Shown here one piece after another: positions 1 to 10,751 of a DNA stretch of 64,000 nucleotides. The stretch covers positions 610,501 through 674,500 of the forward strand of contig NZ_JACHBR010000002.1 of NCBI RefSeq assembly GCF_014200435.1, in the 5' to 3' direction. Within the stretch, counting starts at the first letter, position 1. Every line of letters begins with the position of its first letter. Position numbers and translations under genes: made by a program. The notes under the pieces were generated by a model that saw nothing but the letters and a program-made list of their open reading frames with translations, was not told where the DNA came from and ran no database searches. The stretch is from Sphaerisporangium krabiense (GTDB taxonomy: Bacteria; Actinomycetota; Actinomycetes; Streptosporangiales; Streptosporangiaceae).

Positions 1-1869
1 CCGCTCGCCCAGGCGCTCGCCGGCTCCGTCCCCTTGGGAAGCTCCGGCATCACGCCGCTGTGGTTCCTGATCCTCGCCGTCGCCTGCGCGCTGCTCGCGG
101 CCATGACGTTCCTCGCCATCGCCGAGGCCCTGGTGCCCACCGGGTCCGTGCCCGGCCCCATCGAGCTGGCCCGGTCGCTGCGCGGCAGGGTCGTGCGGTC
201 GCGCCGCTACTTCGCCATCGTCGGCGTCCTGGTCCGCCACGGCCTCGGCCCCTACCTGCGCGGCCGCAGCCCCGACGTCGAGGCCCCCTCCGGGCGGGCA
301 CGGCTCGCCCGGTCGCTGCGCGGCGCCCTGGACGACGCGGGCGTCACGTTCGTCAAGCTGGGCCAGATCCTCTCCACCCGCCCCGACCTGTTGTCGCCCG
401 AGTTCATCGACGAGCTGACCCTGCTGCGGGACAGGGCCTCGCCCGCGCCCTGGGACGAGGTCGAGGGCGTGCTCGCCGCCGAGCTGCCCGGCCCCCTCGA
501 GGAGGTGTTCCCGGAGTTCGACCGCCGTCCGCTCGCCTCGGCGTCCATCGCCCAGGTCTACGCGGCGCGGCTGCGCTCGGGGGAACGGGTGGTGGTCAAG
601 GTCCAGCGCCCCGGCATCGCCGACGTCGTGGAGCGCGACCTCGACATCATGGCCAGGCTGGCCGCCTCCCTGGAGGTCCGCACGCGGTGGGGGCGCGCCC
701 TCGGGGTGCGCGACCTGGTGCGCGGGTTCGCCGACGCGCTGCGCGAGGAGCTGGACTTCCGCGTCGAGGCGGCCAACATGACGGCGGTGGCGGCGGTCTC
801 GGCCGGTACGGCGGTGCACGTGCCCGCGGTCCACGCCCCGCTCTGCGGGCGCCGGGTGCTCGTCATGGAACGCCTGGACGGCAGTCCTCTCGGCGAGGAC
901 CCGGCTCCCTCCCGCGCGCCCGCGCCGTCCGGAGAGGCCGCCGACCCGCCACCGGGCGGGCCCGAGCCGGCCGCCGGAGACGCCGACCGGAGCGAACTGG
1001 CCCGGACGCTGCTGGAGGCGCTGCTCCGGCAGATCATGCTGGACGGCGTCTTCCACGCCGACCCCCACCCGGGCAACATCATGCTGCTGGCCGACGGGCG
1101 GCTCGGCCTGCTCGACTTCGGGTCGGTGGGACGGCTCGACGCCGGCCTGCGCGCCTCCCTTCAGCGGCTCCTGCTGGCCATGGACCGCGGCGACCCCCTC
1201 GGCGTGTCCGACGCCTTGCTGGAGGTCGTCCCGCGGCCCGGCGAGATCGACGAGCCGCGCCTGGAACGCGAGCTGGGGCGCTTCATGGCCCGCCACCTGA
1301 ACCACGGCCCGGCGGGCGGCGTCCGGATGTTCACCGACCTGTTCCGGATCGTGTCCGGCCACGGCCTGGCCGTCCCGCCCGAGGTCGCGGCCGTCTTCCG
1401 GACGCTCGCCACCGTCGAGGGGACGCTCACCGGGCTGGCCCCCGGCTTCGACCTGATCGGCGAGGCGCGGGCGTTCGCCGGGCGGCACTTCGCCGAGCGG
1501 CGCGACCCGGCGGCGATCAGGAAGGCCGCCACCGACGAGCTCGCGGCCCTGCTGCCCATGCTGCGCAGGCTGCCCCGCCGCGTGGAGCGGATCGTCGGCG
1601 CGGCCGAGCAGGGCAGGCTCACCGTCAACGTCCGGCTGCTCGCCGACGAGCGCGACCGGCGGCACGTCACCGGGATGCTCCACCAGGTGCTGCTGACCGT
1701 GCTGGCCGCCACGACGGGCCTGATGGCGGTCCTGCTCCTCGGCGTCGAGTCGGGGCCGAAGGTCACCGCCGCGGTCACCCTCTACCAGCTCCTCGCCTAC
1801 AACCTCCTGGTGGTCGCCGCCGTCCTGGCCCTCCGCGTCCTCGTCCTGATCTTCCGCCGCGACCTGTGA
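1..1869 (+). CDS. AarF/UbiB (ABC1) family kinase-like protein, 5' end possibly outside the window
   Basis: This is a member of the ABC1/AarF/UbiB atypical kinase family, linked in other organisms to quinone biosynthesis or lipid homeostasis. The frame is open to the left edge. The first in-frame start is a TTG at 34 (611 aa), so the true start may lie outside. A hydrophobic segment (LWFLILAVACALLAA) comes first. The family's signature KLGQ motif follows in GVTFVKLGQILSTRPDL, then an ATP-site lysine in VVVKVQRPG. The catalytic-type motif is FHADPHPGN, with LLDFGSVG as the metal-binding DFG equivalent. Two hydrophobic helices close the protein, as in membrane-bound UbiB. A Pro/Ala-rich insert of about 35 residues sits near residue 300 and is probably a loop. 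The physiological substrate cannot be told from the sequence. Confidence 0.88.
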   Translation, partial: PLAQALAGSVPLGSSGITPLWFLILAVACALLAAMTFLAIAEALVPTGSVPGPIELARSLRGRVVRSRRYFAIVGVLVRHGLGPYLRGRSPDVEAPSGRARLARSLRGALDDAGVTFVKLGQILSTRPDLLSPEFIDELTLLRDRASPAPWDEVEGVLAAELPGPLEEVFPEFDRRPLASASIAQVYAARLRSGERVVVKVQRPGIADVVERDLDIMARLAASLEVRTRWGRALGVRDLVRGFADALREELDFRVEAANMTAVAAVSAGTAVHVPAVHAPLCGRRVLVMERLDGSPLGEDPAPSRAPAPSGEAADPPPGGPEPAAGDADRSELARTLLEALLRQIMLDGVFHADPHPGNIMLLADGRLGLLDFGSVGRLDAGLRASLQRLLLAMDRGDPLGVSDALLEVVPRPGEIDEPRLERELGRFMARHLNHGPAGGVRMFTDLFRIVSGHGLAVPPEVAAVFRTLATVEGTLTGLAPGFDLIGEARAFAGRHFAERRDPAAIRKAATDELAALLPMLRRLPRRVERIVGAAEQGRLTVNVRLLADERDRRHVTGMLHQVLLTVLAATTGLMAVLLLGVESGPKVTAAVTLYQLLAYNLLVVAAVLALRVLVLIFRRDL

Positions 1870-1929
1870 CCGCGTCCGCGGAGCCGCCTGGATCAGGCGC
1901 CGCCACTCCGCGTCCCGGAGCCGCGGTGA

Positions 1930-2499
1930 TCAGTGGTAGGCGTGGACCACGGCGTGGCCCTTGCCGCGGCCGATCAGCCAGCGGTTGACCGGCAGGGTCA
2001 CCGTGAACGCGAGCGCCAGGGAGAAGGCGAGCGCGCCCCAGAAGAGAACGGTGGCCAACCCCGCGTCCATGGCGCCGGGCACGGCCACCATGACGGTGTT
2101 GTCGATGAGCTCCATCACGACGATGGACACGGTGTCGGCCGCGACCGCGACCTTCAGGGCCTGGCGCAGCGGCACGTTCGCGCGCAGGACCCCGCGCACG
2201 GTGAGCGCGTAGCCGAAGACGAAGGCCAGCGCGATCGAGATCACCACCGTGGCGGCGTTGTGGAGGCCGGCCGCGGTGCCGATGACCATGCCGAGCACCT
2301 CGCCGATGGCGCATCCGGTCAGGCAGTGCAACGTCGCCTGGGCGGCGGTCCGCCACGAGGTCGTGCCGCCGCCTCCGTGGTGCCCGCCGTGGCCGCCGTG
2401 CCCGTCGTTTCCGTGCGCATCCGCTCCGTGGTCGCCGGCTCCGTGATCGTCGACTCCGTGTCCGGGGTTGTCGTGGTGGACGTGCGCGGAGTGGTCCAT
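1930..2499 (-). CDS. DUF4396 membrane protein with a His-rich N-terminus
   Basis: This 189-residue protein matches the DUF4396 type of small membrane proteins. The first 45 or so residues are extremely rich in His, Gly and Asp (HHDNPGHG, GHGGHHGGGG), a likely metal-binding tail. About four hydrophobic segments follow, with TLHCLTGCAIGEVLGM in the first. I chose the ATG at 2499 because an AAAGG stretch precedes it and the His-rich tail begins there; an upstream start at 2553 would add 18 residues overlapping the operator. It is divergent from the 35-aa Cys-rich gene, csoR and copA and shares the operator-bearing intergenic region with them. A role in copper handling is inferred from this context and the His tail; no transport activity is established for the family to my knowledge. 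Confidence 0.8.
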   Translation of the reverse strand: MDHSAHVHHDNPGHGVDDHGAGDHGADAHGNDGHGGHGGHHGGGGTTSWRTAAQATLHCLTGCAIGEVLGMVIGTAAGLHNAATVVISIALAFVFGYALTVRGVLRANVPLRQALKVAVAADTVSIVVMELIDNTVMVAVPGAMDAGLATVLFWGALAFSLALAFTVTLPVNRWLIGRGKGHAVVHAYH

Positions 2500-2561
2500 G
2501 ACGCGCCTGCCTTTCGTAGCCGGTCGATATGACCGGGTCTGCCCGGAGTGCATCTCTTCAC

Positions 2562-2610
2562 ACCCCTAGGGGGTATGGTAGCGTACCGCCGAGCGATACC
2601 CCCACTAGGT
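2562..2610. promoter_or_regulatory. Divergent CsoR-type operator pair
   Basis: Two G/C-tract dyads lie between the divergent genes. The first, ACCCCTAGGGGGTAT at 2562-2576, contains the palindrome CCCCTAGGGG. The second is ATACCCCCACTAGGT at 2596-2610. Alternating C and G tracts flanked by TA are the pattern bound by copper-sensing CsoR repressors, and csoR is 240 bp away. The first site lies close to the DUF4396 start and the second just upstream of the 35-aa ORF, so both directions could be copper-induced. Binding itself is inferred. Confidence 0.7.
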
Positions 2611-2626
2611 AAATGAAAGGGACATC

Positions 2627-2734
2627 ATGTGCACTGCGTGTGCTTGTGGCACCGAGGACCGGGCCGCGGAGCCGGTCGCCGTCGCCGACGCCGACGAGAA
2701 GGCCGGTGACGAGCTCGCCGGGGCCGCGTCCTAG
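2627..2734 (+). CDS. 35-residue Cys-rich mini-protein, candidate copper chaperone or metallothionein
   Basis: The frame begins MCTACACGTED and ends at a TAG at 2732-2734. Three of its first seven residues are cysteine (C2, C5, C7: C-x2-C-x-C), and the remainder is an acidic, Ala-rich tail with no other Cys. A strong ribosome-binding site (GAAAGGGA) lies six bases before the ATG. It sits immediately downstream of a CsoR-type dyad and upstream of csoR and copA, so it is probably the first gene of the copper operon. I do not recognise a named family. A thiolate Cu(I)-binding role is inferred from the Cys spacing and location. It could alternatively be a leader peptide, although the SD strength argues for real translation. 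Confidence 0.65.
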   Translation: MCTACACGTEDRAAEPVAVADADEKAGDELAGAAS

Positions 2735-2787
2735 GTGATCGGGTGGTGGGCGCGTACCGATGCGCGCCCACCAGCGAACTTTCCGGA

Positions 2788-2804
2788 ATACCATAGAGGG
2801 GTAT
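2788..2804. promoter_or_regulatory. Second CsoR-type operator, directly upstream of csoR
   Basis: The dyad ATACC-N7-GGTAT with a central AGAGGGG tract lies 42 bp before the csoR start. Its arms repeat the TACC/GGTA ends of the dyads near 2570 and 2600. This suggests a separate autoregulated promoter for csoR-copA inside the cluster. The assignment rests on motif resemblance only. Confidence 0.6.
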
Positions 2805-2845
2805 GGTGTTCCGTACAGAGAACGTCAACGGGGGGAGGCCGCGAG

Positions 2846-3127
2846 ATGGCGGGATACAGCGGTACCAAGCAGGACCATATGCGGCGGCTGCGCAGGATCG
2901 AGGGGCAGGTGCGGGGCCTGCAGCGGATGGTCGAAGAGGACAAGTACTGCATCGACGTCCTCACCCAGGTCTCGGCGAGCACGAGCGCCCTTCGATCCTT
3001 CGCGCTCGCCCTGTTGGAAGAGCACTTGGCGCACTGCGTCGCGGACGCCACCGCCAAGGGAGGCGACGAGGCCGCGCTCAAGGTCAAGGAAGCGTCCGAG
3101 GCCATAGAGCGCCTCGTACGGTCATGA
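2846..3127 (+). CDS. csoR: CsoR family copper-sensing transcriptional repressor
   Basis: This 93-residue all-helical repressor of the DUF156 family binds DNA as apo-protein and lets go on binding Cu(I). The copper ligands known for CsoR are all present at the expected places: C35 (in DKYCIDVL), H60 and C64 (in EEHLAHC). The N-terminal helix carries the conserved [14 protein letters not shown] stretch. The ATG at 2846 has GGGGGAGG eight bases upstream; an earlier GTG at 2735 would add unrelated residues and is rejected. The gene is 35 bp upstream of copA, with dyads of the CsoR type before it and before the Cys-rich mini-gene. It most likely represses itself, copA, the mini-gene and DUF4396. 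Confidence 0.95.
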   Translation: MAGYSGTKQDHMRRLRRIEGQVRGLQRMVEEDKYCIDVLTQVSASTSALRSFALALLEEHLAHCVADATAKGGDEAALKVKEASEAIERLVRS

Positions 3128-3162
3128 GGTCCGACATGCCGCGATCACAGAGGAGGGAGAGC

Positions 3163-5412
<2,250 letters not shown>

Positions 5413-5422
5413 ACGACGCGCC

Positions 5423-5462
5423 GGCGATGCCCGCCCCCGGACGACCGGAGGCGGGCATCGCC
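5423..5462 (+). terminator. Terminator of the copper operon
   Basis: A perfect 13-bp inverted repeat, GGCGATGCCCGCC (5423-5435) with GGCGGGCATCGCC (5450-5462), has a 14-nt loop and starts 10 bp after the copA stop. There is no T-run, as is common in actinomycetes. Confidence 0.8.
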
Positions 5463-5494
5463 GTGAGCGGAGCCGGATCGGCCGGCTGCGCCCG

Positions 5495-5523
5495 TTGACT
5501 TGGACCGGTCCAGACTCCAGCAT
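5495..5523 (+). promoter_or_regulatory. Possible promoter with palindrome in the spacer, upstream of the 934-aa orphan gene
   Basis: A good -35 (TTGACT, 5495-5500) is followed after 17 bp by a weak -10 (CAGCAT, 5518-5523). The spacer begins with a perfect 12-bp palindrome, TGGACCGGTCCA (5501-5512). A repressor bound there would block RNA polymerase. The -10 match is poor, so the promoter call is tentative. Confidence 0.4.
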
Positions 5524-5576
5524 CGTCAGCTGTCGCCGTCGCCCGGCTCCGGGCGTGGGATCAAGGGAGAGATGTC

Positions 5577-8381
5577 ATGTCGATCGATTCTTCGTCCGGT
5601 GCGGTGCTGCCGAAGGGCTGGCAGGCGTTCGCCGCGAAGCCCGATGACCCCACCGCCAAGGCGGTGGCGCAGGCGCTGGAGACCATGAGCCCGTCCGCGG
5701 CGCTCGGGTCCGCGCAGCTCATCGCCGACACGCTGGCCAAGCGCCCAGCGCACGAGCGCAGCACGATGTCCCGGCTCATCATGTCGCGGCTCATGGGCGA
5801 CCTCGCCCGCGGCTTCATGCGGGCCACCGCCGCGGTGCCCCTCGTCCCCCCGGCGCCGGAGAAGCGGGTGCCGCAGCACGAGAACGTGCTCCACAGCCTC
5901 GACCTCTTACCCCCGGAGAAGCTCGGCGGGCTCCCCAAGGAGACCCCGGGCGGCCGCGATCGGCTGACGTTCGAGGCGCTCGACCTCGCCGCGGCGGGCC
6001 AGGTCACCGTCGACCTGGTCGAGCTGGAGCGGCGCACCGACGACGTGCGCGACTTCTCCTCGGTGGGCCACCTGCTGGAGGTGCTGGAGACCGTCAACGC
6101 CATCGGCGGCAAGACCACGTACTCCAAGCGGCGCCGCGCCGAGCTCGGGCTGACGGCCGTGGCGGGCACCAGCCAGGATCACCTCGTCGAGCAGATCGGC
6201 TTCCGCGCGGCGAAGACCCAGCGCTCCGACAAGGGCGGCCTGTCCCCCCAGAACGAGCTCGCGGCCAGCTACTGGCGCACGAACTTCCGTGACGTCGCCA
6301 AGGACTTCCTGAACAAGCTGCCGCTGACCGTCGAGCTCGGCAAGGGCGACATCCTGGTCAACAGCCCGCGGGTGCTGCGCAAGCTGGAGATGATGGTCGC
6401 CACGGACGTGCTGGCCGGGCTCACCGTCACGCCGCTCGCCGGGCGGTCCGGCGTCAGCGTGCTGAGCGGCACCGGCAAGTACGACGACATCGAGTGGGAC
6501 ATGATCCTGGAGGAGCTCGGCGCGACCCCCTCGGCGTACCAGCTCTACGAGCTCATGGACACCGGCAAGAACCCGCCCAAGACCGACTTCACCGTCGACA
6601 CGCGGGCCGACCTCGTGGAGCTCATCACCGGCAGCCCGTTCTCCCGCCTGCAGGAGATCGCGCGCGGGCGGAGCGGGCTGGCGCCGGTGTGCGCGATGAT
6701 CGAGCACCTCGTGCTCGGCCTGACCGGCGACCTCGGCCCGAAGCGGTTCGACACGCTGACCGCCAACGCCATGGGGTCGCTGAGCCGGCTCGTCGACATC
6801 GTCGTGCAGAACGACGGGAACCCGTCGGTGGCGATGCGCGCCGTCGACCTGATGGTGGACGAGATCGGCCTCGTGCTCGCCGCGGCCCAGAACTACACGT
6901 GGACCGACTACCGGCAGACGATGCGGGACATCCTGCTGGAGCGGGCGCCGAGCATCGCGCCGCTGACCGGCGAGCGGATCCGGCTCGACAGCCACCACAT
7001 GTCCAGCGGCATGGACGCGCTCGGGACGGCGCTGTGGATCGCGCTGTCGTCGCGGGACCACGGCCAGGTCTCCCGTCCCACCGAGAAGATCGACTACTTC
7101 GAGACGGGACTGCTGCTCGGCAAGCTCAAGAAGGGCCAGATGGTGACGCCGCGCGACGACGTGCTGATCGCCGCGCTGAACCCCAGCACCCCCTTCGACG
7201 CGCCGTCGGCGGAAGGGCTGGTGAGCGCCGTGCTGAAGGCCCTGGAGTCGCGCAAGAAGGGGGACGCGCCGTTCGCGCTGATCCTCGACAGCACCATCGA
7301 GGTCGCGCTCAAGCCCCGCGACGGCAGGACCCAGCTCGACGTCGTGCTCGGCGGCCTGAAGGAGGCCATCGCCGGCGGCGGCCTGGAGGTCTTCCTCTGC
7401 AAGAGCTTCCAGAAGTACGCCTCGTTCGGCACCGGCAAGGTGGCCGCCGGCGATCTGACGATGCTGTCGATGACGGGCAACCTCGCGTCCGCGTTCGCCC
7501 GGTCCGAGGCGCTGCTGCAGGACCTCGCCCTCGATCTCGCCCGGCTCGACGAGGCGCAGCTCGTGGTGCACATGCTCAAGCACGGGCACCGCGACGAGCT
7601 GGCGCTGATGCGCAGCGCCTCGGCCAACGCCAAGTTCGTGGACGAGTTCTGCTGGCCGATCGACCGGGAGGACCGCAGGCAGGGGTCCTCCTACGTGGAC
7701 GGCATCCCGCTGATCCTGCGCTCGACGCCCACCGGCAGCGTCGACAAGCTGTTCGAGAACCTCGTCATGATCGATCGGCGGGACAGCTTCTCGTTCCTGC
7801 GGACGTCGTACGTCGGCGGGATCCCGGGGCCGTACGCGCGCGTCAACACCGGCCACGAGTCGAAGGAGACGATGGTCGAGTGCTTCTACGCGCTCGGCCA
7901 CCTGTCGGCCGGCACGCCTCCCGGCGCGCAGGAGCCGAGCAAGACGCAGGTCAGGCTCGACGCGTTGCAGCTCAGCGCGGTCCAGGAGCATCTGGAGGCG
8001 CTGCGCCTGGTCCCGGAGACCGGCCCCGCCGGCATCGTGCGGTACCGCGACAGCATCGTGGCCTCGTACTGCGCGTTCGCGGTCCAGAACGTGCGGCCCA
8101 AGGGCAGCGTGGCGCCGCTGCTCATCGCGTTCTTCGCGGAGCCGGCCGGCCGCGTCACGATCGAGACCCAGCGCTACCTGGCCGGTGAGCTGTTCGCACT
8201 GGTGCAGACCAAGCCCATCGAGTCGGACCCCACCGTCCTCGCGGCCCTGTGCCGCGCGGCGGTGATCCTGCCCACCTGGTCGTTCGCGTCCATCGCCGGA
8301 AAGCTCAAGCTCGACCAGACCGGCGATTCCGACGACGCCAAGCGGCTACGCCGGCTCGTCGCCCGGGCCCTCGGCCTCTGA
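5577..8381 (+). CDS. Large protein of unknown function (934 aa)
   Basis: I do not recognise this protein. It is soluble-looking, with no signal peptide or clear membrane segment, and has mixed helical and strand composition. The start has AAGGGAGAG upstream. Residues 540-640 contain an Asp in FALILDSTIE, and about 45 residues later a Lys-rich stretch KSFQKYASFGTG. This arrangement faintly recalls the Asp...Lys pair of fold-type I PLP enzymes, but the rest does not support it and I do not call an enzyme. Other recognisable patches are NTGHESKETMVECFYALG and the acidic segment EEDRRQGSSYVDG-like region around residue 700. It stands alone between the copper operon and the convergent aidB gene, with its own possible promoter. 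Codon use is like its neighbours, so recent acquisition is not indicated. Confidence 0.85.
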   Translation: MSIDSSSGAVLPKGWQAFAAKPDDPTAKAVAQALETMSPSAALGSAQLIADTLAKRPAHERSTMSRLIMSRLMGDLARGFMRATAAVPLVPPAPEKRVPQHENVLHSLDLLPPEKLGGLPKETPGGRDRLTFEALDLAAAGQVTVDLVELERRTDDVRDFSSVGHLLEVLETVNAIGGKTTYSKRRRAELGLTAVAGTSQDHLVEQIGFRAAKTQRSDKGGLSPQNELAASYWRTNFRDVAKDFLNKLPLTVELGKGDILVNSPRVLRKLEMMVATDVLAGLTVTPLAGRSGVSVLSGTGKYDDIEWDMILEELGATPSAYQLYELMDTGKNPPKTDFTVDTRADLVELITGSPFSRLQEIARGRSGLAPVCAMIEHLVLGLTGDLGPKRFDTLTANAMGSLSRLVDIVVQNDGNPSVAMRAVDLMVDEIGLVLAAAQNYTWTDYRQTMRDILLERAPSIAPLTGERIRLDSHHMSSGMDALGTALWIALSSRDHGQVSRPTEKIDYFETGLLLGKLKKGQMVTPRDDVLIAALNPSTPFDAPSAEGLVSAVLKALESRKKGDAPFALILDSTIEVALKPRDGRTQLDVVLGGLKEAIAGGGLEVFLCKSFQKYASFGTGKVAAGDLTMLSMTGNLASAFARSEALLQDLALDLARLDEAQLVVHMLKHGHRDELALMRSASANAKFVDEFCWPIDREDRRQGSSYVDGIPLILRSTPTGSVDKLFENLVMIDRRDSFSFLRTSYVGGIPGPYARVNTGHESKETMVECFYALGHLSAGTPPGAQEPSKTQVRLDALQLSAVQEHLEALRLVPETGPAGIVRYRDSIVASYCAFAVQNVRPKGSVAPLLIAFFAEPAGRVTIETQRYLAGELFALVQTKPIESDPTVLAALCRAAVILPTWSFASIAGKLKLDQTGDSDDAKRLRRLVARALGL

Positions 8382-8420
8382 CGGCGGAGACCACCGCCTG
8401 GACGAGATCGCCGGTCTCGA

Positions 8421-10049
8421 CTAGGCGGTGGTCACGGCGGCCCTGTCGATGATGGCGGTGAGGTCCGCTCCAGGGGGAAGGCCGCCGAAGGCGAGGCCGC
8501 GATCGGAGGTGAGGCGGGAGGCGCAGAACGCGTCGGCGAGCGCGTGGGGGCTGTGCCTGACCAGCAAGGACCCCTGGAGGACGAGGGCGAGTCGCTCGGC
8601 GACCTGGCGGGCGCGGTGTTCGAGGGTGGCCGTGTCGGCGAGGAGGTCCCTGGCGGCGCGGACGGCGGCGTCGAGGCGGGGGTCGGCGCCCTTGGCCAGC
8701 TCGACCTCGTGGAAGAAGGCGTCCAGGGTGTCCGGTTCCCTGGTGATCGACCGCAGGAGATCCAGCGCGGCGACGTTGCCGGAGCCCTCCCAGATGCCGT
8801 TCAGCGGGGACTCGCGGAACAGCCGGGGCATCTGCGAGTCCTCGACGTAGCCGTTGCCGCCCAGGCACTCCAGGGACTCGGCGGCGTGGGCGGGGGCCCG
8901 CTTGCACACCCAGTACTTCGCCGCCGCCAGGGCCGTGCGCCGCAGGGCGCCCTCGCCGCGCACGCCTCTGATGGCCTTGTCGGTCGCGCCGGCCAGGCGG
9001 ATCATCAGCGCGGTGGCCGCCTCCGACTCAAGGACCAGGTCGGCGAGCACGTTGCGCATCAGCGGCTGGTCGGCGAGCCGCGCGCCGAACGCCGACCGGT
9101 GGCGCGCGTGGTGGACGGCCTGCGTCACGCCGTACCGCATGCCGGCCGCCGAGCCGATCACACAGTCCAGCCGGGTCATGTTGACCATCTCGATGATGGT
9201 CCGCACCCCGCGCCCCTCCTCGCCGACCAGGTGCGCGACCGCGCCCTCGTACTCCACCTCGGCCGAGGCGTTGGACCGGTTGCCGAGCTTGTCCTTCAGC
9301 CGCATGAGCCGCATCGCGTTGCGCGTGCCGTCCGGCAGCACCCGGGGGAGGAGGAAGCACGACAGCCCGCCCGGGGCCTGCGCCAGCACCAGGAACGCGT
9401 CGCACATGGGCGCGGAGTTGAACCACTTGTGCCCGGTGAGCGCGTAGGTGCCGTCACCGAGCGGCTCGGCCCTGGTGGTGTTCGCGCGCACGTCCGACCC
9501 GCCCTGCTTCTCGGTCATCGCCATGCCCGCCAGCACGCCCCGCTTGGCCGCGGGCGGGCGCAGGCCGGGGTCGTAGGCGCGCGAGGTGAGCAGCGGCTCC
9601 CACACCGAGGCCAGCGCGGGACTGTGCCGCAGCGCCGCCACGCTCGCGTACGTCATCGAGATCGGGCAGCCGTGCCCGGCCTCCACCTGCGACCAGACAT
9701 GGAACTTGGCGGCGCGGGCCACGTGCGCGCCGGGGCGGGGCGACGCCCACGGCGTGGCGTGCAGCCCGTGCTCCACCGCCACGCCCATCAGCTCGTGCCA
9801 GGCCGGGTGGAACTCCACCTCGTCGATCCGGCCGCCGTACCGGTCGTGGGTGCGCAGCACGGGGGGATGCTCGTTGGCCAGCCGTCCCCACTCCTGGGCC
9901 CTGGCGGACCCGGCCAGCGTGCCGAGGGCGCGCAGCTCGCCCAGCGCCCAGTCGGCGCCCTCGCGGCGCACGCCTTCCACCAGGGCCGGGTCGGCGGACA
10001 CGTCGTGGCCGGTGAGCGGGGGCGCCTGGTTGAAGACGGCGTGTGTCAC
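8421..10049 (-). CDS. aidB: AidB family acyl-CoA dehydrogenase
   Basis: This 542-residue FAD flavoprotein matches the AidB branch of the acyl-CoA dehydrogenases throughout its length. AidB is part of the adaptive response to DNA alkylation in E. coli and binds DNA. Characteristic stretches are the start (HAVFNQAPPL), GMAMTEKQGGSDVRANTTR, GHKWFNSAPMCDA, RLKDKLGNRSNASAEVE, SLECLGGNGYVEDS and NGIWEGSGNV. The GTG at 10049 has GGGAGGATCCC directly upstream; the long upstream extension of the open frame is non-homologous. The gene is convergent with the 934-aa orphan and divergent from the sigma factor gene at 10191, with about 140 bp between them. Substrate and any alkylation-protective role here are inferred from the family. 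Confidence 0.93.
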   Translation of the reverse strand: MTHAVFNQAPPLTGHDVSADPALVEGVRREGADWALGELRALGTLAGSARAQEWGRLANEHPPVLRTHDRYGGRIDEVEFHPAWHELMGVAVEHGLHATPWASPRPGAHVARAAKFHVWSQVEAGHGCPISMTYASVAALRHSPALASVWEPLLTSRAYDPGLRPPAAKRGVLAGMAMTEKQGGSDVRANTTRAEPLGDGTYALTGHKWFNSAPMCDAFLVLAQAPGGLSCFLLPRVLPDGTRNAMRLMRLKDKLGNRSNASAEVEYEGAVAHLVGEEGRGVRTIIEMVNMTRLDCVIGSAAGMRYGVTQAVHHARHRSAFGARLADQPLMRNVLADLVLESEAATALMIRLAGATDKAIRGVRGEGALRRTALAAAKYWVCKRAPAHAAESLECLGGNGYVEDSQMPRLFRESPLNGIWEGSGNVAALDLLRSITREPDTLDAFFHEVELAKGADPRLDAAVRAARDLLADTATLEHRARQVAERLALVLQGSLLVRHSPHALADAFCASRLTSDRGLAFGGLPPGADLTAIIDRAAVTTA

Positions 10050-10190
10050 GGGATCCTCCCGGCGGGTCGTTGCGCGGTCGTCGTCCGACGCGCGGGGTTG
10101 CCTTGCGCGTCCGCTCTCCATCTCAGCATTTGTCGACAAGAATGGGGTGCGGGGGTGGCCGACGGTGGCGGACCAAGCGAAGGGGGCCCG

Positions 10191-10751
10191 GTGGAGACGC
10201 CTGGAACCGACGACCGGTCGCTTCACCAACGCGTCGTCGGCGGCGACGAGAGCGCGCTCGGCGAGGTGCACAGCCGTCACTACCCGCTGGTCCTCAGCCT
10301 GGCGCTGCGCGTCACCCGCGACCGCGTGGTGGCCGAGGACATCGTCCAGGAGGTGTTCGTCACCTTCTGGGAGCGCCCGCTGGCCTTCGACCCCGACCGG
10401 GGTTCGCTACGCTCCTGGCTCGCCACGATCGCCCACCGGCGCGCCGTCGACCACGTGCGCAGCGAGCAGCGGCACCGTGTCTCGGTCCTCGGCCCCCGCC
10501 TGACCGAGCCCGAGCCGAGCCCGAGCCCCCTGGAGGACTGGGTGCTGGCCGCCGACGAGGCCGCCCGGGTGCGGCGCGCGGTGGCGAGGCTCCCCGGGGG
10601 ATTACGCGAGCCCATCGAACTCGCCTACTACCGTGGCCGTACCTATCGGCAGACGGCCGAGGACCTCGGTCTGCCGGAGGGGACGGTCAAGTCACGGATC
10701 CGCATGGGCCTTCGCAGGCTCGCCGACGAACTGGCCGAAGAGGAGGTGTGA
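10191..10751 (+). CDS. ECF-type RNA polymerase sigma factor
   Basis: This 186-residue sigma factor carries region 2 (VVAEDIVQEVFVTFWERP, then GSLRSWLATIAHRRAVDHVR) and a region 4 helix-turn-helix (YRQTAEDLGLPEGTVKSRIR). The region-2 sequence resembles SigK/SigL-type ECF factors. The GTG at 10191 follows AAGGGGG by four bases; a GTG at 10155 is the alternative. Its stop overlaps the start of the next gene in a TGATG, so the two are translationally coupled, the usual arrangement of an ECF sigma factor with its anti-sigma partner. It is divergent from aidB. The stimulus it answers is not visible. Confidence 0.9.
   Translation: METPGTDDRSLHQRVVGGDESALGEVHSRHYPLVLSLALRVTRDRVVAEDIVQEVFVTFWERPLAFDPDRGSLRSWLATIAHRRAVDHVRSEQRHRVSVLGPRLTEPEPSPSPLEDWVLAADEAARVRRAVARLPGGLREPIELAYYRGRTYRQTAEDLGLPEGTVKSRIRMGLRRLADELAEEEV

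Noticed and set aside
5907..7991. Long open frame on the minus strand opposite the 934-aa gene
   Set aside because: Composition (His/Arg/Gln/Val runs) is that of an antisense shadow of a high-GC coding frame; no RBS or family match.
8383..8420. Short GAGACC/GGTCTC repeat between the convergent orphan gene and aidB as terminator
   Set aside because: Only six paired bases with a long loop; too weak to call.
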